64,000 nt of DNA from Saprospiraceae bacterium. Its GTDB lineage: Bacteria; Bacteroidota; Bacteroidia; Chitinophagales; Saprospiraceae. Below, in pieces: positions 26,153 to 34,612 of the stretch. The stretch is from positions 35,880 through 99,879 of the forward strand of contig JANQSS010000070.1 of assembly GCA_028279185.1 (NCBI GenBank). Direction: 5' to 3'. The number at the start of each line of letters is the position of its first letter. The stretch's first letter is position 1. Position numbers and translations under genes: made by a program. A model generated the notes under the pieces. The model saw nothing but the letters and a program-made list of their open reading frames with translations, did not search any database and was not told where the DNA came from.

Positions 26153-28578
26153 TAATTAATTTCAATTTGTACGATCTCAACACGTCTTTCTTTCGACGCT
26201 TCGTAGCTGTATATGGATAGTCTTTCATTTGGTATACTGCTGCTTATTCCACGCGGTGCTGTGGTTTCACCAAATGATTTTTGCTCTACTGTCAATTGAC
26301 CACTCGATAGGTACCCTTGAAGTTTTCCTCCAGCGTATGCCTGCAGGTCATTTCTTACGCTATTGACCCGTCGATTTCCTAAAGCGAGGTTGTAAAAGCG
26401 CGTCGATCTTGGGCTCGTATACCCTTTCAAGTAAATACTCACCTTGTCACCTTGAGCCAGGTGCGCTTCCAGTACTTCCATGAAAACCAGAAGGTCATCA
26501 TTTCCTTTCTTCACCTCCGTATCAAAGAATGAATTTAACTGTCGTGCCTTTTCATCCCGCTCCACCCCTGCAAGTGGTTGAGTGAATCGGTCGATGAATG
26601 TCTGTTTACGGGCGAAATACGGCGGGAACGTTTCCGTGTATTGTAGCTCCGTATCGTCAACATATGTATTTGGGTTTGGATGGTCATTGTCGAAGTATAA
26701 TACAAGCGGTAAGAAATCGTCCAATTCGCCAATCTTCAAGAATAGATCTTGTCTAATTCTTGATTTGTCCTTATGGTCATTCGTATCAATGATGACTGTT
26801 TCAGAAGAATAGCCCTTACGTGTAGCTGTGATTCGGTACCGTTTTCCACGTTCTAGCTCGAAATGGAAATCATTGGCGTCAAAGTTTGTCACAATGATCG
26901 GATCAGCATCCGGATCATCTAAATCATAGAGTGTCACAGTAGCACCTCGAAGTGCCTCTTTCGTGCGATCATCAAACGTAAAGGCGTCTAAGTATAATAT
27001 ATCCGTCTTCAAGTAAAGCTTCTTGACAATATCGTCAAGTGACTGAATATCAAGCGTATTGAATCTGACTGTATCAGAAATATAGTTTTCTTTGGATGCA
27101 ATGATCATGTACTCATTGTCTCTGGCTAACGGAAATACACCAGAAGCCAACTCATCGTCCATCGCAATCATCTCTTCTCCAGTCGTCAAGTTGATTACCC
27201 GAATCTTTGTTCCGTATAACGAATCAAGCGTCTGCGCTTCGAAAGTCTGCGCAATCAAATTTGCAAATGGCAGAATATCTACTTTATAGATGTCATAGCA
27301 ACAAGCTTCAATGTCATCTACGAGGTAGAATGATTCTGTACGATTTGATGAAAAGTAGGCCACATCACCCTTTTCATTTAATGAATAATAAAGATCGTGA
27401 TAGCTACCATTGAGTGGAGCTCCCAAATGTTGTACAACGCCAGCGCTACCGCTGCGCATAGAACTTTTAAATACGTCCAAGCCTCCTAACGTCTTTCGAC
27501 CATTGGAGCTGAAATACAATGTTCTTGTTGGACTATGATAGAACGGCGTCACTTCATTGTACGCCGTATTCACACCGGCTATATTTTCAATTTCGCCAAA
27601 ACCACTTTCTGTTATCGCCGAACGATAGATGTCTAATCCACCTTTACCGCCGGGACGATCCGATGAAAAGTATAAGTATGCTACACCGTTGTCATCATCG
27701 TACCCAACATTTGGCTGAGTTGATGTATATCCGGCGCCATTGACTGAACTTATGGCAACTGCATCGCCCCAGCCGGCGTCACCAAGATCACGATAGTATA
27801 AGTCACAGCGAATACTATCAGGTAATCCATACTCACATATAGTAAAATACATTCGATCGCCTTCACGTGTGAATGCAGAGTGAGCCGTATGTGTATTTTT
27901 CAAATTGATTTCCTCTCCAAGCTTCTCACCGACACCCATATCTTCAGACATCAGAAGACCGGTCAGCAATCGATCCGGATCATACGTGTCATCTTCTATC
28001 TCAAATCGTAAGGAGGAGAAATAGAGTGAATCACCCATTGGCGTAGCGCCAAACTCCGAATACGGCGTATTGATGTTTGAGGAGAGATGTTCAATTTGAA
28101 ATTCTTCCCACAACTGTTGGCTGTAGTCCTCTGCCCACTCACTAGCGGATAATTCCTTTTCAGCACGTGCCTTCAAATTTGAATTGCTTCCTTCATATTC
28201 GGTTAGGAAAATCTGATAATTTGATTGTGCATCCGCATATTGACCAAGCTTTTGTTGCATGCGAGCAAGATGGTAGGTAGCCTCCGGATAGGCGTTATTT
28301 TCATCAAGTTCTATGACACGCTTATAATACTCGGCTGCTTTAGTCAACGCATTGATCTTACGCGCAGCTTCAGCCGTTTTGTATAAGAAGTCGATGTCAT
28401 CTTCTTCAAATTCAAGTACATTTTGGTAGTATACCATCTCCGAATAATGGTCATGTGCTTCGGCGGCTGTCTCAGCAGCCTTTATGTAAGCTTTCTTGGT
28501 TTGGCTATATCCAGTTACTGCGAAGATCGCCGTGACAGCCAGAGCAAGTAAAATCGATGTAAATGTTTTTCTTTTCAT
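26152..28578 (-). CDS. OmpA-family protein with TPR and PD40 repeats (PorE-like)
   Basis: 808 aa. Signal peptide (MKRKTFTSILLALAVTAIFA). TPR-like helices at about 25-140 (AEYYKRVIELDENNAYPEATYHLARM). PD40/WD40-like blades at about 170-430 (FSSDRPGGKGGLDIY, FSSNGRKTLGGLDVF). A carboxypeptidase-regulatory-like domain follows (about 530-610), then an OmpA peptidoglycan-binding domain near 690-808 (LKGYTSPRSTRFYNLALGNR). The domain order matches PorE and similar T9SS periplasmic components. Middle gene of the operon; overlaps the downstream gene at TAATG and sits 20 bp after the PorP/SprF-like gene. Confidence 0.92.
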   Translation of the reverse strand: MKRKTFTSILLALAVTAIFAVTGYSQTKKAYIKAAETAAEAHDHYSEMVYYQNVLEFEEDDIDFLYKTAEAARKINALTKAAEYYKRVIELDENNAYPEATYHLARMQQKLGQYADAQSNYQIFLTEYEGSNSNLKARAEKELSASEWAEDYSQQLWEEFQIEHLSSNINTPYSEFGATPMGDSLYFSSLRFEIEDDTYDPDRLLTGLLMSEDMGVGEKLGEEINLKNTHTAHSAFTREGDRMYFTICEYGLPDSIRCDLYYRDLGDAGWGDAVAISSVNGAGYTSTQPNVGYDDDNGVAYLYFSSDRPGGKGGLDIYRSAITESGFGEIENIAGVNTAYNEVTPFYHSPTRTLYFSSNGRKTLGGLDVFKSSMRSGSAGVVQHLGAPLNGSYHDLYYSLNEKGDVAYFSSNRTESFYLVDDIEACCYDIYKVDILPFANLIAQTFEAQTLDSLYGTKIRVINLTTGEEMIAMDDELASGVFPLARDNEYMIIASKENYISDTVRFNTLDIQSLDDIVKKLYLKTDILYLDAFTFDDRTKEALRGATVTLYDLDDPDADPIIVTNFDANDFHFELERGKRYRITATRKGYSSETVIIDTNDHKDKSRIRQDLFLKIGELDDFLPLVLYFDNDHPNPNTYVDDTELQYTETFPPYFARKQTFIDRFTQPLAGVERDEKARQLNSFFDTEVKKGNDDLLVFMEVLEAHLAQGDKVSIYLKGYTSPRSTRFYNLALGNRRVNSVRNDLQAYAGGKLQGYLSSGQLTVEQKSFGETTAPRGISSSIPNERLSIYSYEASKERRVEIVQIEIN

Positions 28579-28598
28579 GGGATATCAATAGACCTTCA

Positions 28599-29630
28599 TT
28601 AAAAAATAGGGCAGCTTTTAAAGGCATCCAGTGGCTTAACCTTTGTGATAATGTATCGAAATGAAACCTCGGGTCCACCCTGCCGATCTGTAGCCACTTT
28701 GAAGTTGGAGGCATTGACGTCATAGTTCAATCCAAGGAACCATTGATTAAAATCGAATCCGACATACGGCGTCCATGCATCCAATTCATCTTGATTCAAA
28801 CGTCCAATTCCTCCAATGTCGAGGGCAAACATTTTTCCTTTCTTACGATTGATATGCAAGCGAAAGTTGAACGCAGGCACATACTCTCTGTATTCATCCT
28901 GGAACTGAGCTAACCCATGCAATTGAATATCAAGAAGTTCTGATAGCTGGAAGGAAGTTGAAAGATTAGCAGACAACCGCAATGGCAATTTTGACTCATT
29001 TGTAGTTGGCGCAAGTGCCTGATCTGGAGCCAGGAAATTGTAAGCACCAACGCCAACATCAATTTTGGTTCGGGCTGTTTTTTGCCATCGGTAGTTTATT
29101 CCACCACCGAGGTCAAAATACGTGACAGATTCGCGTCCTTGAATTGGCTCCCCCGTATTCAGAAGTTGGTCGTACATGAGGCCGTTGAATTGATTCCCCC
29201 AGGCTAAGTCATCGGGTCCAAAGCTCGCTGCCATATTGCTAGCTCCCACTTGAACCCCAAGGGTTATCAGATTTTGCTCATTAAGAAGATGCGTATATGA
29301 ACCCGAGAGTCCACCTTGGGCCAGTGTCAACCGCGAATCTCCTGCCCTGTCATAGTTAAAGACGATGCCGGCCCCGAAGAACCCGTTTTCGTTCTTTGCA
29401 GAATAAAATTTCTTGTCAGCATAGCCGGAAAAGGTCAGGTAATCTACCGGTACGGATTCCCACTGCTGCTTGAAATGTAAGCCGAAGCGTATATCTCCAT
29501 TAAAAATCCCGGTCAAACCCGGATTCGTATTCAACGGACTATTGAAAAATTGCGAGAAGTGAATGTCCTGCGCAACCACAATGCCCGAAAGAATGAAGAC
29601 CATCGAAAAAGAGAGTAATAGTCGTTTCAA
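28599..29630 (-). CDS. PorP/SprF family T9SS membrane protein
   Basis: 343 aa. Signal peptide (MKRLLLSFSMVFILSGIVVA) followed by the family signature QDIHFSQFFNSPLNTNPGLTG, then alternating short beta strands ending in RYIITKVKPLDAF, consistent with an outer-membrane barrel. Members of this family bind and anchor type B sorted cargo. It is first in the operon with the PorE-like and CHU_C genes, the usual cargo/anchor arrangement. Confidence 0.93.
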   Translation of the reverse strand: MKRLLLSFSMVFILSGIVVAQDIHFSQFFNSPLNTNPGLTGIFNGDIRFGLHFKQQWESVPVDYLTFSGYADKKFYSAKNENGFFGAGIVFNYDRAGDSRLTLAQGGLSGSYTHLLNEQNLITLGVQVGASNMAASFGPDDLAWGNQFNGLMYDQLLNTGEPIQGRESVTYFDLGGGINYRWQKTARTKIDVGVGAYNFLAPDQALAPTTNESKLPLRLSANLSTSFQLSELLDIQLHGLAQFQDEYREYVPAFNFRLHINRKKGKMFALDIGGIGRLNQDELDAWTPYVGFDFNQWFLGLNYDVNASNFKVATDRQGGPEVSFRYIITKVKPLDAFKSCPIF

Positions 29631-30012
29631 AGTCTACACGTTTATTGTTCATGGTATGGGATGCAAAAACTGTTCCATTGTACAGATTTGCATCGGTTTA
29701 CTATATAAAGGTAGTAATTTATGTGCTTTAAAGCATGTAACTACACAATTTTTTACATCAACATGTGCCTAAACGTCAATCATTTAGGCCAAGAAACATC
29801 TAATTCAATTCGAAGTATTCGGGGGATAAATCTTAAATCACTAACGCATCATTTCTCGACTTCGTTTCAATTGATATATTAAATTCCATTATATGAATAT
29901 AAAGCTTCGTTTTCGTTCGACTTCTTTCGAAAAATGCGGATATAATACCAGCAATTAAAACCCTTCTTTCAGTTGAAAATGATCTATTTTGGACGGTCAA
30001 TGAACGCATCAA
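29631..30012. other. 382-bp divergent intergenic region
   Basis: Lies between the divergent PorP/SprF-like and nnr genes and must hold both promoters. CAAAGTCTA on the plus strand near the PorP start is one base off a minus-strand -7 element (CAAAnnTA). On the plus strand CTATTTTGG lies 20 nt before the nnr ATG. A 15-codon frame at 29979-30026 overlaps the nnr start and could be a leader peptide. I see no gene or RNA. Confidence 0.3.
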
Positions 30013-31599
30013 ATGAAGATATTTAATCAACAACAGCTGGCGGCATGGGATCAATATACCATTCGGGAAGAAGGTATCACTACTCTACAGCTTGTGGAAG
30101 AAGCTGGCGAAATCCTTGCCGAAGAAATCGAAATACAGTTTCTACAAGGCAAAGAAAGTCCCGTTAGGGTTTTTTGTGGCATGGGTAATAATGGAGCTGA
30201 TGGTCTTGTCGTCGCAAGAATTCTAAGCAATTTTATCGGTGACCTTGAAGTATTTGTCCTCCACCATCGACCAACCGGCACAAAAGCCTTTAACTCCTTG
30301 CTTAACGCACTTCAATCGACTCAAATTCGAATCACCTCGATTCAACATATTGATGATATGCCATCACTTCCTGACGAAGACTTTGTTGTCGTGGACGCTA
30401 TTTTGGGCACAGGTATCAGCAGGCCCATTGATGGCTTGCTTTCAGAAGTTATCAGTATCGTGAATTCATCTCCATTTGCCGAACGAATTGCAATTGACAT
30501 CCCATCAGGAGTTCACCCCGATAAAATTATGCCGGGAAAAGCCTTCAAGGCTCATGTTACCCTTTCCATAGCTTCTATTAAGTTTTCCAGTTTCTTTTCC
30601 GAAAATGAGCCGTATTATGGTTTGACAGAGGTACTTCCACTTCAGCTAAGCGAGGCTTATGTGCGTAAAACCCAAGTCGATAAGTACACCATGGACATCT
30701 TTGACACTGCACTCGACCAACGTTATCAGTCGACATTTGCCCATAAGTACGATTTTGGCCATGTATTGTGCATAGGCGGAAGTCAAGGGATGATTGGTGC
30801 AGCCTTGCTCGCCTCACAAGCCGCTTTACGTTCCGGCTGTGGTGTTGTAACCGCACATGTTCCGGCATGTGGAGTAGACATTATGCAGGTTGGAGCACCT
30901 GAAGTCATGCTTAGTATTGATGATGGGAAGCACTATGTGCAAGATCTGCCAAAGCTAACTCGGTTTGACGTCGTATGCATAGGTTGCGGACTCGGACAAA
31001 TTCAATCGTCGCTGAGCACGCTGAAACATGTACTTGAAGAAGATGACGTGTGGAAAGTGATTGACGCAGACGCACTCAACCTGCTTGCCCGTAATGTGGA
31101 TATGCTATCACAGTTAAATGAAAAATGCATTCTTACTCCGCATGCCGGAGAGTTTGATCGACTATTTGGTACTTCAGCGAACAGCGAAGCACGCTTTCAC
31201 AAAACCAAAGCCATGGCAGCCAAGTTCGGATGTTATATCATTTTAAAAGGAAGAAATACGCTCATTGCAACACCGAATAGAGAAAGCTATTTTAATATGA
31301 CCGGAAATTACAGTCTAGCTATTGCCGGCTCGGGAGATGTGTTGGCAGGATACCTGGCTGGATGTCTTGCGCAATGGAATGATGCTTTTATCTCCACTCG
31401 ACGAGCAGTTTGTTTGCATGGATTCGCCGGTGAAATATTACGTGATCAATTTGGTGTGAGAGGTGGAATGGCACGGGATTTATTACAAATTTTAGGAGCA
31501 ATTGAATCACATCGTGCCATTTATATAGACGAAATATTAAATAGAGATGAGATAGATGATGACATTCTGGGTCTTGAATTATTAGATAATCCAAATTAA
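30013..31599 (+). CDS. nnr: Bifunctional NAD(P)HX epimerase / dehydratase
   Basis: 528 aa. Repairs hydrated NADH and NADPH. The N-terminal YjeF epimerase domain (about 1-215) shows the phosphate loop as CGMGNNGADGLVVAR and the IDIPSGVHPD motif. The C-terminal ADP-dependent dehydratase domain (about 225-510) shows GHVLCIGGSQGMIGA, DADALNLLA, LTPHAGEFDRL and AGSGDVLAG. Two usually invariant spots differ: GADG for GGDG, and LAIAGSGD for the usual MATGGSGD. It is followed at 2 bp by the sirtuin gene, forming an NAD-centred operon. Confidence 0.95.
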   Translation: MKIFNQQQLAAWDQYTIREEGITTLQLVEEAGEILAEEIEIQFLQGKESPVRVFCGMGNNGADGLVVARILSNFIGDLEVFVLHHRPTGTKAFNSLLNALQSTQIRITSIQHIDDMPSLPDEDFVVVDAILGTGISRPIDGLLSEVISIVNSSPFAERIAIDIPSGVHPDKIMPGKAFKAHVTLSIASIKFSSFFSENEPYYGLTEVLPLQLSEAYVRKTQVDKYTMDIFDTALDQRYQSTFAHKYDFGHVLCIGGSQGMIGAALLASQAALRSGCGVVTAHVPACGVDIMQVGAPEVMLSIDDGKHYVQDLPKLTRFDVVCIGCGLGQIQSSLSTLKHVLEEDDVWKVIDADALNLLARNVDMLSQLNEKCILTPHAGEFDRLFGTSANSEARFHKTKAMAAKFGCYIILKGRNTLIATPNRESYFNMTGNYSLAIAGSGDVLAGYLAGCLAQWNDAFISTRRAVCLHGFAGEILRDQFGVRGGMARDLLQILGAIESHRAIYIDEILNRDEIDDDILGLELLDNPN

Positions 31600-31601
31600 T
31601 A

Positions 31602-32300
31602 ATGAGGAAAAAAATTGTCGTACTCTCCGGAGCGGGAATTAGTGCTGAAAGCGGCATTTCGACTTTTCGCGATGCCAATGGACTTTGGGAAGGTCATGAT
31701 GTAATGGAAGTAGCTTCTCCTCAGGGTTGGATTAAGAATTCTGAACTTGTTAATAACTTTTATAACACACGTCGACGCGAGTTGTCTAATGTAAAACCGA
31801 ATGCAGCCCATCTATTTTTTGCAAAATTGGAAGCAGAATATGATGTAGAAATCATTACACAAAACGTTGATGATTTACATGAACGTGCTGGATCCAATAA
31901 AATCATTCATCTACATGGCGAGTTATTAAAGGTAAGAAGTACAAAATACCCTAATTTAATTTATGATTGGTCGACTGATTTAACAACCACAGATGTTTGT
32001 GAGAAGGGACATCAGCTGCGACCTCATATTGTATGGTTTGGTGAAGCCGTGCCGCTCATATCCGTAGCCGCTGAGGCAGTCGCCTCTGCTGATTTAATCG
32101 TCATTATCGGAACAAGTATGCAAGTCTACCCTGCCGCAGGGCTGGTCCAGTATGCCAGGAAAAATTGTCCTGTAATTTACATTGATAAAAATCCAGCTGA
32201 TGTTCAGCATTTAGACATACGAAATTTACACGTAATTACTGCACCGGCTACCGTTGGTGTTTTGAAATTGAGCAAATTAATTTTTGAGTGCTTTAATTAA
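31602..32300 (+). CDS. NAD-dependent protein deacylase, sirtuin class III
   Basis: 232 aa, cytosolic. Motifs: GAGISAESGISTFRD at the N-terminus, TQNVDDLHERAG, and catalytic His in HLHGE. A Tyr and an Arg in FYNTRRR match the CobB/SIRT5 pair that recognises succinyl or malonyl lysine, so desuccinylase activity is likely. The usual four zinc-binding cysteines are not present: only one Cys occurs between HLHGE and RPHIVWFGE. Directly follows nnr (2 bp), consistent with NAD-linked function. Confidence 0.92.
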   Translation: MRKKIVVLSGAGISAESGISTFRDANGLWEGHDVMEVASPQGWIKNSELVNNFYNTRRRELSNVKPNAAHLFFAKLEAEYDVEIITQNVDDLHERAGSNKIIHLHGELLKVRSTKYPNLIYDWSTDLTTTDVCEKGHQLRPHIVWFGEAVPLISVAAEAVASADLIVIIGTSMQVYPAAGLVQYARKNCPVIYIDKNPADVQHLDIRNLHVITAPATVGVLKLSKLIFECFN

Positions 32301-32348
32301 GATTTGTTTTTGTCACTTGTTGAATTACTTTTTATAAAAACGTTCCTC

Positions 32349-32369
32349 AATCAATTTTCTTGATTTTTT
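32349..32369 (+). terminator. Weak terminator after the sirtuin gene
   Basis: Short 6-bp stem AATCAA (32349-32354) / TTGATT (32360-32365) with a 5-nt loop and following T-run to 32369. Short AT-rich stem, so only moderately convincing. Confidence 0.4.
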
Positions 32370-32534
32370 CGAAATGAAGAATTTATCACGTATTGAAGCT
32401 TGCTACTTCATTTCATTGTCATAAACAATTAATTTTACATAGTTGTCTTTGACTTTCCTAATGTCGAATATTCACACACCCCTCAACTATTTAGTTTAAT
32501 TTTATAAGATTACTGACCGTATAAATCAAACAAT

Positions 32535-33845
32535 ATGAAATCGTACTTACATCTCATTATTATTTTTCTACTTCCGGTGCTCTGTCTTGCACAAAATGAC
32601 AGCAACATTGAGCAACCGGTAAGCATCAATGCATCGGGTGCTGATCCCGACACATCGGCCATGCTCGATGTCGTTTCATCAACACGCGGCGTTCTTGTTC
32701 CGCGCATGTCCTCTGCAGCCCGATTAGCCATAACACTTCCAGCTCAAGGATTAATAGTCTACGACACGACATTAAATGCACTTTGTCACTATACCGGTAG
32801 TGTTTGGCGATGCCCTGTCCCTGATTGCGAAACGCTGGATGAAGCATATGATTGCGGTGGCCCTGCAATGGGCAACACCATTTTTGTAGATACGGGAGCC
32901 GTAACCCTTTTTGGTTCAGCTACCACTACATCGACGTTGGTGGTCGCAGCAGGTTCTGACGTAACCGCTGTATCCATGACACAAGCAGATGATGGTGAAG
33001 TTTTAACCTTGAATCAAACGAATATGGCTGCGACAACGGATGCGCTTACCGTAACGCATGATGGAATGGGTCGAGCCGGACAGTTTAACACCTCGAATAT
33101 GATGGCCCCGCTACCCACTTTGGAAGTAAATCAATTGGGTTTGGGCAATACAGCTCTTTTTATTTCTCACAATATGATGAATCCAATGGCAGCTGTTGAT
33201 GTTCAGCAACTAGGTCCCGGAATTGCAGGAAAATTCGAAGGTTTGGAACCTACGGATATGATGCCCACTGTTGATGCTAAAGAACACGGAATGAGCCATG
33301 CCGGATATTTTGAATCGACGAATCCGGCTACGACCATGGCAACGGTGCAGGCGGAAAACTTAGGTATGGGTGACGGTGTTCACGGTATTGCCACAGATAG
33401 TAACTTTTTACAATCAGGTGTAACGGGCACAGGAAGGTATACAGCTGCAGGGGCTGCAGCTATTAACGCTCACGATGGCGCAATCCGTGTTTCAAAGACC
33501 GTTTCACCTAATACACCGGCCGAAAAAGTTCCGCTTCAACTCGTCTCCTGGTTGCCAATGGATGACTGCGCAGGTTGTACTGGAGGCCCTGGCGGAGATA
33601 CGCATGCTTGGAATTCAGACGTAATCACAATTCCCAATATCTATTGTGATCCTGCACGAAGTGTTATCATGCATTCCGTAGAATGTGCCATTCCAAACAT
33701 TGGAATCAAGGCGATTACGAAAGGAATAGCTCCTGGTACATTTGGGGTGCAATTTGTAGTTGATGTCGATTTATGTTCAGGGGTTGTCGGCTGTCCACCC
33801 GGACCGATCCCGGTCATTCTTCACTATGTAATTATTAATCAATAA
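32535..33845 (+). CDS. Secreted fibre-like repeat protein
   Basis: 436 aa. Signal peptide (MKSYLHLIIIFLLPVLCLAQ). An N-terminal module common in Bacteroidota surface proteins covers about 25-95 (ADPDTSAMLDVVSSTRGVLVPRM and LIVYDTTLNALCHYTGSVWR, each split here by key residues). Residues 154-278 are five consecutive repeats of exactly 25 residues, each ending in a Gly-x/His-Gly-Met or Leu-Gly-x turn and rich in Met-Met and Asn. A C-terminal Cys-rich head (SWLPMDDCAGCTGG, YCDPARS) follows. The pattern suggests a trimeric beta-helical stalk, like tail-fibre or adhesin proteins. No T9SS domain was seen. Function unknown. Confidence 0.75.
   Translation: MKSYLHLIIIFLLPVLCLAQNDSNIEQPVSINASGADPDTSAMLDVVSSTRGVLVPRMSSAARLAITLPAQGLIVYDTTLNALCHYTGSVWRCPVPDCETLDEAYDCGGPAMGNTIFVDTGAVTLFGSATTTSTLVVAAGSDVTAVSMTQADDGEVLTLNQTNMAATTDALTVTHDGMGRAGQFNTSNMMAPLPTLEVNQLGLGNTALFISHNMMNPMAAVDVQQLGPGIAGKFEGLEPTDMMPTVDAKEHGMSHAGYFESTNPATTMATVQAENLGMGDGVHGIATDSNFLQSGVTGTGRYTAAGAAAINAHDGAIRVSKTVSPNTPAEKVPLQLVSWLPMDDCAGCTGGPGGDTHAWNSDVITIPNIYCDPARSVIMHSVECAIPNIGIKAITKGIAPGTFGVQFVVDVDLCSGVVGCPPGPIPVILHYVIINQ
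32994..33368 (+). repeat. Five in-frame 75-bp repeats in the fibre protein gene
   Basis: Units 32994-33068, 33069-33143, 33144-33218, 33219-33293 and 33294-33368, each encoding 25 residues with no insertion or deletion. They begin GEVLTLNQTNM, GRAGQFNTSNM, GNTALFISHNM, GIAGKFEGLEP and SHAGYFESTNP. The nucleotide sequences are diverged; only the protein period is strict. Confidence 0.85.
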
Positions 33846-33925
33846 TACTAAAAGCGGATAACACAGACATGTAAACAGAAAATCAGTTTATCTGCACTAG
33901 AAATTTACATAACAATATCTTCCAT

Positions 33926-33960
33926 AAAAAGACCGGTGGGAATTTTCTATCGGTCTTTTT
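33926..33960. terminator. Bidirectional terminator
   Basis: Perfect 10-bp stem AAAAAGACCG (33926-33935) / CGGTCTTTTT (33951-33960), extended by a G-U pair, with A-run and T-run on either side so that it works in both directions. It lies between the fibre protein gene (plus) and a small convergent gene (minus). Confidence 0.88.
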
Positions 33961-33963
33961 ATA

Positions 33964-34389
33964 TTAGAACCAAGTAGATGAAACAATTTCGATATTGTCA
34001 TCATCGCCTCGTATTAGTGGATTATCACCATGTCCATACGCTTCTATAAAGACATGTTTACTTTGAAACATATCATAGAATCCATTATCCTCAAAAAATT
34101 GATTTCTTTTGGAGCCTACAACATCTCCGGAATTCAACAGGCTCACACCGGATAATATCGAGGACGCTTGAAAAAGCGGCTGATCATGTGACAGTTCTGA
34201 GCTACGGCTTAAGCTGTTATTTAAGATATGGCAGGACTTGGTGACCCAGGCCCAATTTGAAAAAAAACTTGACACCCATTTGCCATTTACAAGGGAGCGA
34301 AAGAATCCCTTCTTATTTTCCTTGTAAGTGATGGAATTTATACTTGTTGATTGAATGGGATTGGATAAATATATTGACTGAGAATTCAT
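33964..34389 (-). CDS. Small orphan protein of unknown function
   Basis: 141 aa, no signal peptide and no transmembrane segment. Ser/Asn-rich (SNPIQSTSINSITYKENKKGFF) with aromatic-rich patches (SSFFSNWAWV) and an acidic C-terminus (GDDDNIEIVSSTWF). It is flanked by terminators on both sides, which supports an independent gene. No family recognised. Confidence 0.5.
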   Translation of the reverse strand: MNSQSIYLSNPIQSTSINSITYKENKKGFFRSLVNGKWVSSFFSNWAWVTKSCHILNNSLSRSSELSHDQPLFQASSILSGVSLLNSGDVVGSKRNQFFEDNGFYDMFQSKHVFIEAYGHGDNPLIRGDDDNIEIVSSTWF

Positions 34390-34546
34390 GTTGATTTATT
34401 TAAATACCTAACTCCCTATTATGGTGTTTAAAATATCTTTCAGGTCAACAATACGCACAGCATTCTTGAGCAATACGGAAGTTGTACCTAAAAGGTATCA
34501 TCGGAACATCAGCTGATAACGGGAGACCTTTCCAGGTTAAAAATCA

Positions 34547-34573
34547 AAAGCCGGATCAAAATGATCCGGCTTT
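34547..34573. terminator. Terminator after nrdA
   Basis: Perfect 12-bp stem AAAGCCGGATCA (34547-34558) / TGATCCGGCTTT (34562-34573), 3-nt loop AAA. On the minus strand it is followed by TGATTTTTAA, ending the nrdBA transcript that comes from the right. Confidence 0.9.
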
Positions 34574-34612
34574 GGTTTTCAATTCGTTTTGAATTATATC
34601 CTTCTATTAGTT

